The notes below the pieces were generated by a model. That model had not been told where the DNA came from. It saw only the letters and a program-made list of their open reading frames with translations, and did not search any database. Of a DNA stretch of 13,024 nt, positions 7,396 through 13,024 are shown one piece after another. Numbering within the stretch: the first letter of the stretch is position 1; every line of letters begins with the position of its first letter. Both the position numbers and the translations under genes were made by a program. Origin of the DNA: Methanosphaera sp. rholeuAM6 (GTDB taxonomy: Archaea > Methanobacteriota > Methanobacteria > Methanobacteriales > Methanobacteriaceae); the NCBI GenBank assembly GCA_003266105.1, contig MVAA01000037.1:1406-14429 (forward strand), given 5' to 3'.

Positions 7396-8739
7396 ATGGA
7401 TTCAAATGTAAAAGTATCAATAATCATGCCGGTATATAATGTTGAAGAGTATCTGCATGACTCCTTGAATAGTTTGATAAATCAGACATTAACAGAAATT
7501 GAAATCATATGTGTTGACGACTGTTCAACTGATTCTTCTGGAGAAATTTTGGAATTCTTTAAATGGAAGGACAACAGACTACGTATCCTGCAGAATACAA
7601 AAAATGTGGGTGCAGGATTTTCCAGAAACAAGGCATTAAGTATTGCCAAAGGAGAATATGTATTGTTTCTGGATTCGGATGACTGGTTGGATGAAAATGC
7701 TATTGAAGAACTCTATGATAAGGCAACAAAAAATAATCTGGATGTGTTGATGTTTAAATTAATCAATTACAATCAAGATTCGGGAATATTCTTTAAAACA
7801 GATTATTATTCAATGGTTATTGTAAACTCATACATTGATAAGGTATTTGATTACCGAAGCTTTGACAAATATAAACTCTTTAAGATACCGAACAGTCCGT
7901 GCAACAAATTAATAAAAACATCAGTATTAAAAGATAATTACATAACATTTCCTGAAGGATTGATACACGAGGACAACCTCTTCTTTTTCAAGTTAATGTT
8001 CAATTCAAAAAGAATGATGATAACTGATGATTACTATTATAATCGACGTATACGGGACAATTCCGTTATGACCACACAGGATAAAAAGTTAATGGACATA
8101 ATTTCCATAACAGATTTGGTGATGAGCTACTTTAGGCAGGAGGGCTATTATGATGAATATAAGCGTCAACTGTTGAATTATCTCCTGCGTGCATTAAAAA
8201 GTCGTTTTTATGATATACCAATCGAGTATAAGGAAGAATACTATCATAAGATGAAGGAAAATATTGATAAATACGTAAACAGTTATAGCATAAAAGAGGA
8301 TTTTGAAAAAGAATTATACCGGCCAAACAAAACGTTTTTTAACCTGTTGGTCAATTCAAAAGATTTAAATGAGTTTAACGGAATTGTTATTCAAGATAAA
8401 ACTGTAAAGGATAGTTATGATGTATCAATAGTGTTTAAAATAGATACCTACGACAAGAAAAGTATCAACGCTTTCATGGCCAATCTCAAAAATCAGGAAA
8501 TTGACTTTGAAGACATGGAAATAATCATGCTGTTGGATGGGTGTCTGTTTGAGGAAAACACAATCATCAACCAGTACAATGACCTGAACCATAACGTTAA
8601 GCTAATTAATCGTGACAGATTGAAAGCAGATTATAAGGAAGAAATCATCAGAAAAACAAATGGAAGAAAAACGGTATTTTTGGATGATAATTTCAGTGAC
8701 TATGATGGGAAGAAGTTAAACGTTGCTATAAACGGCTGA
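7396..8739 (+). CDS. GT2 glycosyltransferase with a degenerate C-terminal GT-A-like domain
   Basis: A 447-residue soluble protein. Residues 6-328 form a GT2 module closely related to the two in the 901-residue protein: SIIMPVYN at 8-15, DDCST at 41-45, DSDDW at 93-97, HEDNLFF at 191-197, NRRIRDNSVM at 216-225 and a helical tail. It should transfer a sugar from a nucleotide donor, with specificity unknown. Residues about 341-445 look like the front part of a second GT-A domain that has lost its motifs. YDVSIVFKIDTYDKKS stands where VSIIIPVYNVEEY would be, IIMLLDG replaces IICVDDG, and KTVFLDDNFSDYD replaces EYVLFLDSDDW. The protein stops there, so this part is probably non-catalytic. Start choice: an in-frame TTG at 7387 would add three residues, but GGTTGAT (7385-7391) overlaps that TTG and is correctly placed for the ATG at 7396. 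Confidence 0.83.
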   Translation: MDSNVKVSIIMPVYNVEEYLHDSLNSLINQTLTEIEIICVDDCSTDSSGEILEFFKWKDNRLRILQNTKNVGAGFSRNKALSIAKGEYVLFLDSDDWLDENAIEELYDKATKNNLDVLMFKLINYNQDSGIFFKTDYYSMVIVNSYIDKVFDYRSFDKYKLFKIPNSPCNKLIKTSVLKDNYITFPEGLIHEDNLFFFKLMFNSKRMMITDDYYYNRRIRDNSVMTTQDKKLMDIISITDLVMSYFRQEGYYDEYKRQLLNYLLRALKSRFYDIPIEYKEEYYHKMKENIDKYVNSYSIKEDFEKELYRPNKTFFNLLVNSKDLNEFNGIVIQDKTVKDSYDVSIVFKIDTYDKKSINAFMANLKNQEIDFEDMEIIMLLDGCLFEENTIINQYNDLNHNVKLINRDRLKADYKEEIIRKTNGRKTVFLDDNFSDYDGKKLNVAING

Positions 8740-8760
8740 AGTTTAAAAAGAAAATGTGAT

Positions 8761-8765
8761 AGGTG
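8761..8765 (+). promoter_or_regulatory. Shine-Dalgarno that selects the start at 8771
   Basis: AGGTG ends 5 bases before the ATG at 8771. It lies downstream of the in-frame GTG at 8756, so translation from that GTG cannot use this site. This fixes the start of the small coiled-coil gene. Confidence 0.65.
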
Positions 8766-8770
8766 TTAAT

Positions 8771-9409
8771 ATGGGTGTACTAAGCAGATTCAAAGAATTT
8801 ATATTAACAAGAAGTGAAAGTTTCAATTATTATAAGAATAATTATGAAACAACATTATCCCTATATGAAAACGAAAAAAACAATAATGAAATGCTCAAAA
8901 AAGCTCTTGACGATAAGGAAAAAGAGAACAAGCAGTTAACAATATTGTTTTCAGATATGAAAAATGAAATAAGTGATTTGAGAAAAATAAATGATGAATT
9001 ATTTCATTCAATGATATTGATAACCGATAAACTTGAAAATAACAGCAAAGTTATGAAAAACGTTAATAGCTACGTTGAAGACATGAATATCCATTTAATG
9101 GAAAAATCAATATTGCTGGAAAATATTAGCCAAGAAAACAAGGTTTTTCATAAAAAAATAGAAGATAAGTGGGATAAAACTCTTGAAAACAACAGCAAAC
9201 TTAAGCAAAACCCTGAAATAACCAATGAAAACTCAAGCAATGAAGAAGAAGTAATTAACATATTAAATGAAATAAAACGATTGATTGACAGGGAATCATC
9301 ACTCAATAAGCAACAGTTTGAAATTGCTAACAAAAATATTTACTTAAACAAATTATCAATAGAAAAACATAATGATATATTAACACAATATTATCTAAAG
9401 AAAAAATAA
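8771..9409 (+). CDS. Small stand-alone coiled-coil protein, function unknown
   Basis: A 212-residue protein that I do not recognise. It begins MGVLSRFKEFIL and then becomes almost entirely helical and charged, rich in Lys, Glu and Asn, with almost no Gly or Pro. Heptad-like spacing of Leu/Ile/Met is visible over about residues 25-125 and again over about 150-205. An Asn/Glu/Ser-rich stretch near 135-155 (NPEITNENSSNEEE) probably separates the two helical parts. There is no signal peptide, membrane segment or catalytic motif. It lies 31 bases after the GT2 gene on the same strand with a good Shine-Dalgarno, so it is a real gene and likely in the same transcript. Because neighbouring glycosyltransferases carry similar coiled coils fused to catalytic domains, a role as scaffold or adaptor for them is a reasonable guess, but sequence alone does not show it. 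Confidence 0.7.
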   Translation: MGVLSRFKEFILTRSESFNYYKNNYETTLSLYENEKNNNEMLKKALDDKEKENKQLTILFSDMKNEISDLRKINDELFHSMILITDKLENNSKVMKNVNSYVEDMNIHLMEKSILLENISQENKVFHKKIEDKWDKTLENNSKLKQNPEITNENSSNEEEVINILNEIKRLIDRESSLNKQQFEIANKNIYLNKLSIEKHNDILTQYYLKKK

Positions 9410-9410
9410 T

Positions 9411-9419
9411 ATTTATAAA
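9411..9419 (+). promoter_or_regulatory. Possible archaeal TATA box before the hydrolase-like gene
   Basis: atttataaa sits just after the stop of the coiled-coil gene, within a 94-base gap that is otherwise A-rich. Transcription would begin roughly 25 bases downstream, near 9440, leaving a leader of about 60 bases. The large gap compared with the other junctions supports a separate or extra promoter here, but the string itself is not distinctive. Confidence 0.35.
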
Positions 9420-9487
9420 AACAAAAAAAAAATGATATTAATAGTTTAATCACTGTAAAAACTAATAAAATAACTGGAATAACAAGC

Positions 9488-9492
9488 AGGTG
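9488..9492 (+). promoter_or_regulatory. Shine-Dalgarno with long spacing
   Basis: AGGTG ends 11 bases before the ATG at 9504, longer than the 5-9 bases at the other starts in this window. No better in-frame start is visible closer to it, so 9504 stands. Confidence 0.45.
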
Positions 9493-9503
9493 GGATGTAA
9501 AAT

Positions 9504-11030
9504 ATGGAAGATATAGCAGATAAAATCATTACAATAGAATATGATGAAATAAAAAATATAACTTTTAAGAAAAATGAAAAAACGGGTTTGATAATTACAT
9601 TGGATGGAAACAACTATGAATTCCTGGTAAGAAAGGTAAACAGCTATGAAAACATCCTTGTATCAAGTCCTTCATTCTTAAACAGTAAACAGAAAGAACA
9701 GTACAGGTCAAAGCCTGTTTTTTCCAGACATTCATGGTTTGACGAAAGCCAGTATAACATGATATGCTACAACGATCCTACAAGATACGATTTTAAAAAC
9801 CTTAACGGTGGATGGGGAATAGGAACTACAGAAACATGGCACTTGGAAAACATTGCAAAGATAATCGTGGAATTATCATATAACATCACGAATTATGAAG
9901 AAAGTAACATAAAAGAGTTCAGTAACATATTCTTCTATGGCAGTTCAATGGGGGGATTCATGGCAATGGTATTATCTGTACTGCTAAAAAATTCCACCTC
10001 AATAGCTGATGAACCACAATTTAACGTTACAGATGATGGTTATTGGAAAAACCTTAAAAGAAACATTTTCAAAGGTCTGACAGAAGAACAGATAAAGGAA
10101 TATTCTCATCGTCTAAGCATTGTTGACCTTATCAATAAGGAAAAAACCATACCAAACTCATATATCGTCTGTGACTGTACGGATGAAGTTTACTGGAACA
10201 GTCAGTTCAAGGTCTTTTTAAACCATCAGGACAGTCTCCCATACAATTATAACAATTTCAGTAACATACATTTCAGATTTGACGGCAAATACATTGGACA
10301 CAGGGCATTGCCAAGAAACGAAGTTTTAGGATTAATTGATGACATAATGTTTCTGCAGAAAAGAAAAAACATGTTAAATCCTGTTGTCAACACCATGACA
10401 GATGAATTCGGAAGAAGAATTCAAAGGTTATACGATGAATATACAGGTAAGAAAATTTCATACAATAAGTTTTCAAGCAAGAAAAACATGTACTTCAACA
10501 AATGGTTAAAATGCAGGGTAGACATTAAAAATGTTGGCGATACCGAAAATTCCATTGAAGTATTGGGGGATATTGATGAAACGGTTAATGTGGATTATCC
10601 GGACTGGTTCAAAAACGATGAAGGACAGGGATGTATCATTTCATCAGAAAACAACAGTTTAAAACTGCAGTTAAAATGTGTTAATGATGGAAATCTGGAT
10701 ATAAAACTCAGGGGATCCGCATTTAAGGATGAAAACAACAGAAGAATTCCAGTATACATATGTTATAAGAAATTAAAAGTCAATGATGATGTCATATTTT
10801 CCAAGGATTATCTTGTATGGCACGATAAACCATATGTCTTCTCAAAAAAATGTTCAAACAATGAGATAATAAATCTGGAAATAGAATTTGTAACATTGAA
10901 CGATAAATATCCATATCTAAAACAGTTATTGAAAAATATGGATGGTAATCAAGGTAACCTGAAGAATTCCTACAATTCCTTTAGGGATTATATTAAATAC
11001 ATTAAAATGGTTAACAATCCCTTAATTTAG
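9504..11030 (+). CDS. Two-domain protein: alpha/beta-hydrolase-like core plus beta-rich C-terminal domain
   Basis: A 508-residue soluble protein. Residues about 85-285 look like an alpha/beta-hydrolase core: strand IFFYG leads into the nucleophile elbow GSSMGG (146-151, Ser148), VCDCTDE (222-228) offers Asp224 or Asp227 as the acid, and GHR (265-267) gives His266. Order and spacing fit a Ser-Asp-His triad. The N-terminal 80 residues look like a beta-rich lead-in. Residues about 336-465 form a separate beta-rich region, including CRVDIKNVGDTEN, PDWFKNDEGQG near 366-376, LKLRGS-like segments and VWHDKPY at 438-444. This looks like a sandwich domain, possibly carbohydrate-binding. Proteins of this general plan occur in polysaccharide clusters, but I know no assigned reaction. 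Esterase, acyltransferase or a non-catalytic glycan-binding role are all open. No export signal is present, so it acts in the cytosol on precursors unless exported by an unknown route. Confidence 0.65.
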   Translation: MEDIADKIITIEYDEIKNITFKKNEKTGLIITLDGNNYEFLVRKVNSYENILVSSPSFLNSKQKEQYRSKPVFSRHSWFDESQYNMICYNDPTRYDFKNLNGGWGIGTTETWHLENIAKIIVELSYNITNYEESNIKEFSNIFFYGSSMGGFMAMVLSVLLKNSTSIADEPQFNVTDDGYWKNLKRNIFKGLTEEQIKEYSHRLSIVDLINKEKTIPNSYIVCDCTDEVYWNSQFKVFLNHQDSLPYNYNNFSNIHFRFDGKYIGHRALPRNEVLGLIDDIMFLQKRKNMLNPVVNTMTDEFGRRIQRLYDEYTGKKISYNKFSSKKNMYFNKWLKCRVDIKNVGDTENSIEVLGDIDETVNVDYPDWFKNDEGQGCIISSENNSLKLQLKCVNDGNLDIKLRGSAFKDENNRRIPVYICYKKLKVNDDVIFSKDYLVWHDKPYVFSKKCSNNEIINLEIEFVTLNDKYPYLKQLLKNMDGNQGNLKNSYNSFRDYIKYIKMVNNPLI

Positions 11031-11033
11031 GTT

Positions 11034-11069
11034 AAAAAAAAGATGTTGTGGATGAACAAATCATCCACA
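11034..11069 (-). terminator. Hairpin plus U-run terminator of the licD-type gene
   Basis: tgtggatga (11047-11055) pairs perfectly with tcatccaca (11061-11069) around a 5-base loop. Read on the minus strand, the stem is followed within a few bases by eight T (the A-run at 11034-11041), which suits termination of the minus-strand gene ending at 11077. For the plus-strand gene ending at 11030, the hairpin has no U-run after it, but it lies in the right place to protect that transcript's 3' end. The region is a 46-base convergent gap. Confidence 0.7.
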
Positions 11070-11076
11070 CAGACAA

Positions 11077-12093
11077 TCATCTACTTTTATAAGTCATATT
11101 GACATCCTGCAGTTTCTTTATATGAGTATCAAACAATTCTTCAACGTGTTTATCCTTCATAAGATTATATACTCTTTGATGTTTTCCCAAGCTCTTAGGA
11201 ATGTTATGATAATCTCCATAAATGGTTTTAAGGTAACTGTCATAATTTTTAGGACAATAATATGAAGTATCATTAAAGCTTAACTTTTCAAGAGGGAAAA
11301 AATCATTTTTATCATAAACCATAAACTTATAACTGTATTTACTTCGGACATTTTCAATTGCAGGAATAATATAATCCTCCTCCTCAAGACAAACACCCAT
11401 TTTTTCATAGTATGGCTGCAATGCCTTTTCACGATTGGTTTCTGTTAACATAACCTTATGATACTTCTGTTTTTCAGCATAAAATATTTTATCCATATCT
11501 TCTATCTCTTCTTTAACATAATCATAGATGAAAATGTCAAGACCGGCAAGTAAATGACTTCTGTCAGTGAAATAGGCTATTTGCATAAATGGAATAATGC
11601 TTTCCCTATCCTTATAACGATATTTTTTATCGATGGTGACTCTTATTAAATCTTCCAGGCCGTTGTCACTTATTTCCTTTTTGATTACCTTTAAAAAAAC
11701 GTTAAAATCCTTACGCATCATTCCAATATCTATATCGTCGTCCCATGGTATGAACCCATCATGTCTAATGCATCCCAGCAGATTTCCAAAATCCAACCAA
11801 TACTGCAAATCATATTTGTTACAAATGTTCACGACAAAATCCAACAGTTCCTGACACATTACATGAGTACCCTTCAATGCACCTTTAGGAGTAATCTCAT
11901 ACATCAAAAACAATCTGTTGAAATTTTCATAATAACCATCTAGGATTTTATCAGTATTCTTCTTATATTCATTAAAATCAGAAGTTAACTGTGCATTACT
12001 CTGTTTAAGTTCATTTACAGTATTATTTAACTTTTTATTCTCTTCCAAAATGATATTTAATGCAAAATTAATGTCATGTTCCTCTTCAGTCAT
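11077..12093 (-). CDS. LicD-family protein with N-terminal coiled coil (phosphoryl-substituent transferase)
   Basis: A 338-residue soluble protein. The LicD signature is strong: YWLDFGNLLGCIRHDGF at residues 98-114, then IPWDDDIDIGMMR at 115-127, where the Asp cluster 118-122 would bind metal and nucleotide in a nucleotidyltransferase-like fold. Near the C terminus, YLKTIYGDYHNIP matches the YLxxxYGDY...P motif that ends the LicD domain. LicD proteins move phosphocholine or related phospho-alcohols from CDP carriers to surface glycans, so this one may add a phosphodiester-linked group to the glycan made by the neighbours. The actual substituent is unknown, and no CDP-choline genes are present here. 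Residues about 8-60 form a short coiled coil absent from basic LicD proteins. Start choice: GAGTGAT (12104-12098 on the minus strand) ends 4 bases before the ATG at 12093, and the in-frame GTG at 12102 lies inside that site. The gene is convergent to the glycan cluster and has its own promoter and terminator. Confidence 0.85.
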   Translation of the reverse strand: MTEEEHDINFALNIILEENKKLNNTVNELKQSNAQLTSDFNEYKKNTDKILDGYYENFNRLFLMYEITPKGALKGTHVMCQELLDFVVNICNKYDLQYWLDFGNLLGCIRHDGFIPWDDDIDIGMMRKDFNVFLKVIKKEISDNGLEDLIRVTIDKKYRYKDRESIIPFMQIAYFTDRSHLLAGLDIFIYDYVKEEIEDMDKIFYAEKQKYHKVMLTETNREKALQPYYEKMGVCLEEEDYIIPAIENVRSKYSYKFMVYDKNDFFPLEKLSFNDTSYYCPKNYDSYLKTIYGDYHNIPKSLGKHQRVYNLMKDKHVEELFDTHIKKLQDVNMTYKSR

Positions 12094-12097
12094 TATA

Positions 12098-12104
12098 ATC
12101 ACTC
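12098..12104 (-). promoter_or_regulatory. Shine-Dalgarno that selects the licD start at 12093
   Basis: GAGTGAT on the minus strand is one base short of the consensus GAGGTGAT and sits 4 bases before the ATG at 12093. It overlaps the alternative in-frame GTG at 12102, which argues against that start. Confidence 0.55.
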
Positions 12105-12139
12105 TTATTATTATATTTTAATTAGAGTATACTTAATTG

Positions 12140-12147
12140 TTTATATT
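12140..12147 (-). promoter_or_regulatory. Possible TATA box of the licD-type gene
   Basis: On the minus strand the string reads AATATAAA. It would place the transcription start near 12117, about 24 bases before the ATG at 12093, with the Shine-Dalgarno inside this leader. It sits in the 158-base divergent region between this gene and tgtA. A second AT-rich candidate lies closer to the gene, around 12108-12120. Confidence 0.4.
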
Positions 12148-12214
12148 CCATTGGGAAATCATGCTTCTAAAAAGTGATAAATAGTAAAAATATTTCATTT
12201 ACTTAAAACATAAG

Positions 12215-12226
12215 TTATAATATAAT
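12215..12226 (+). promoter_or_regulatory. Possible TATA box of tgtA
   Basis: ttataatataat lies about 26-37 bases before the GTG at 12252. A start about 25 bases downstream would give a leader of roughly ten bases, with GGATG at 12240-12244 as a weak ribosome-binding site. The region is very AT-rich, so the exact box is uncertain. The divergent gene arrangement makes a promoter here necessary. Confidence 0.4.
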
Positions 12227-12251
12227 AGAAATTTTTATCGGATGTTTTATA

Positions 12252-13024
12252 GTGGATTTTGAAATAAAATATAAGGATGCTATGGCAAGAATAGGAACAT
12301 TTAAAACTCCTCATGGTACTGTAACAACACCAAACCTGATGCCCGTAGTTCATCCTGGAAAACAGACACTGGATGTAAAGAAATTCGGTGCAGAAATCGT
12401 AATAACAAACTCGTATATTATCTATAAAAACGAGGAACTTAAACAAAAAGCATTGAATGACGGCGTGCACGAACTCATAGATTTTCCGGGAACAATTGAA
12501 ACGGATTCTGGTTCATTCCAATTGTCTGTCTATGGTGATATTGACATTACTAATGAGGAAGTAATTAAATTTCAGGAAGCAATAGGCACAGACATTGGAA
12601 CAAGCTTGGATATACCAACAGCACCCTACGTGAAACGAGAAGAAGCAGAAAAAGACCTTGAAATTACAATAGAACGGGCAGAAGAAGCAGTAAATGTTCG
12701 GGAAAATCTCCTGTTAAACAGTGTTGTTCAGGGATCAACATTCACAGACCTCAGACAATACTGTGCAGAACAAATATCTCAGTTTGATGCTGACATATAC
12801 CCAATAGGAGCAGTTGTACCGTTGATGGAAATGTACAGGTATGCTGATCTTGTTGACGTGGTGATGTATTCTATGAGGGGATTGCCTGAAAACAAGCCAA
12901 GACACCTGATGGGGGCAGGTCATCCAATGGTATTTGCACTTGCAGTTGCAATGGGCTGTGACCTCTTTGACAGTGCAGCATACATATTATATGCCAATAA
13001 GGACAGGTTTATGATGCCTGATGG
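12252..13024 (+). CDS. tgtA: Archaeosine tRNA-guanine(15) transglycosylase, 5' part (runs off the window)
   Basis: Exchanges guanine 15 in the D-loop of archaeal tRNAs for preQ0, the first step of archaeosine formation. The 257 codons seen encode the catalytic TIM-barrel. MDFEIKYKDAMARIG is the usual archaeal N terminus, followed by TPHGTVTTPNLMPVVHP. TDSGSFQLSVYGD (residues 84-96) holds the presumed nucleophile Asp85. PIGAVVPLMEMYRY, GAGHPMVFALAVAMG (221-235) and CDLFDSAAY (236-244) follow the archaeal family order. The C-terminal domains, including the PUA RNA-binding domain, lie beyond the window edge. The start is a GTG: there is no in-frame ATG upstream, and starting at the first internal ATG (residue 11) would remove the conserved FEIK segment. 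This housekeeping gene has no link to the glycan genes. It marks the right border of the cluster and identifies the source as archaeal. Confidence 0.95.
   Translation, partial: MDFEIKYKDAMARIGTFKTPHGTVTTPNLMPVVHPGKQTLDVKKFGAEIVITNSYIIYKNEELKQKALNDGVHELIDFPGTIETDSGSFQLSVYGDIDITNEEVIKFQEAIGTDIGTSLDIPTAPYVKREEAEKDLEITIERAEEAVNVRENLLLNSVVQGSTFTDLRQYCAEQISQFDADIYPIGAVVPLMEMYRYADLVDVVMYSMRGLPENKPRHLMGAGHPMVFALAVAMGCDLFDSAAYILYANKDRFMMPD

Noticed and set aside
8753..8758. ATG immediately followed by TGA just before the coiled-coil gene, as a possible start-stop regulatory element
   Set aside because: No ribosome-binding site precedes it, and such six-base strings are frequent in AT-rich DNA.
9420..9433. 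A-rich run after the coiled-coil gene as a possible terminator
   Set aside because: On the plus strand it is A-rich rather than U-rich, and no minus-strand gene ends there.
11633..11943. Two overlapping plus-strand open frames inside the licD-type gene
   Set aside because: They are antisense to the LicD signature region, and the coding signal is clearly on the minus strand.
12195..12470. A 91-codon open frame on the minus strand before and within tgtA
   Set aside because: It lies mostly antisense to the clearly conserved tgtA reading frame, is rich in Phe, Tyr and Cys in the way of antisense frames, and shows no family motif.
1..13024. CRISPR arrays, insertion sequences, tRNA or rRNA genes, attachment sites
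   Set aside because: I saw no regularly spaced repeats, transposase motifs, terminal inverted repeats, cloverleaf-type sequence or rRNA-like stretch anywhere in the window.

Overview
The window is AT-rich and gene-dense, and it looks archaeal. The last gene is an archaeal-type tRNA-guanine(15) transglycosylase (archaeosine synthesis). Ribosome-binding sites resemble GGTG/AGGTG/GAGTGAT, short TATA-like boxes lie upstream of the unpaired genes, and one convergent gene ends in a hairpin plus U-run. Low GC together with UDP-ManNAc/ManNAcA genes, many soluble glycosyltransferases and a LicD protein suggests a gut-type member of the Methanobacteriales (Methanosphaera or Methanobrevibacter-like). 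That assignment is inference, because no rRNA or marker phylogeny can be run here.

Layout. Positions 57-2627 hold a nucleotide-sugar pair: UDP-GlcNAc 2-epimerase (wecB type) and UDP-ManNAc dehydrogenase (wecC type), which together convert UDP-GlcNAc to UDP-ManNAcA. Positions 2646-9409 hold a same-strand, tightly spaced glycosyltransferase block. It contains a 901-residue protein with two complete GT2 (GT-A) modules joined by a long coiled coil; a GT4-like GT-B enzyme with a coiled coil and a C-terminal cell-surface-glycan type module; a GT2 protein ending in what looks like a degenerate second GT-A domain; and a small stand-alone coiled-coil protein. After a 94-bp gap with a possible promoter, 9504-11030 encodes a two-domain protein with a serine-hydrolase-like alpha/beta core (GSSMGG) and a beta-rich tail. 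A LicD-family protein (11077-12093) is encoded convergently on the minus strand and also carries an N-terminal coiled coil. A hairpin and U-run lie between these two genes. A 158-bp divergent intergenic region separates licD from the truncated tgtA at the right edge.

How the genes may work together. The first two genes would supply UDP-ManNAcA. The GT2 and GT4 proteins would assemble an oligosaccharide or polysaccharide, and the hydrolase-like and LicD-like proteins would decorate it (acyl or phospho-substituents). No protein in the window has a membrane segment or signal peptide, so export, polymerisation and lipid-carrier loading must be encoded elsewhere. The most striking feature is that coiled coils recur in four of the six proteins downstream of wecBC, including one with no other domain. 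This suggests a cytosolic glycosyltransferase complex held together by coiled coils. That is a hypothesis from sequence, not a shown fact.
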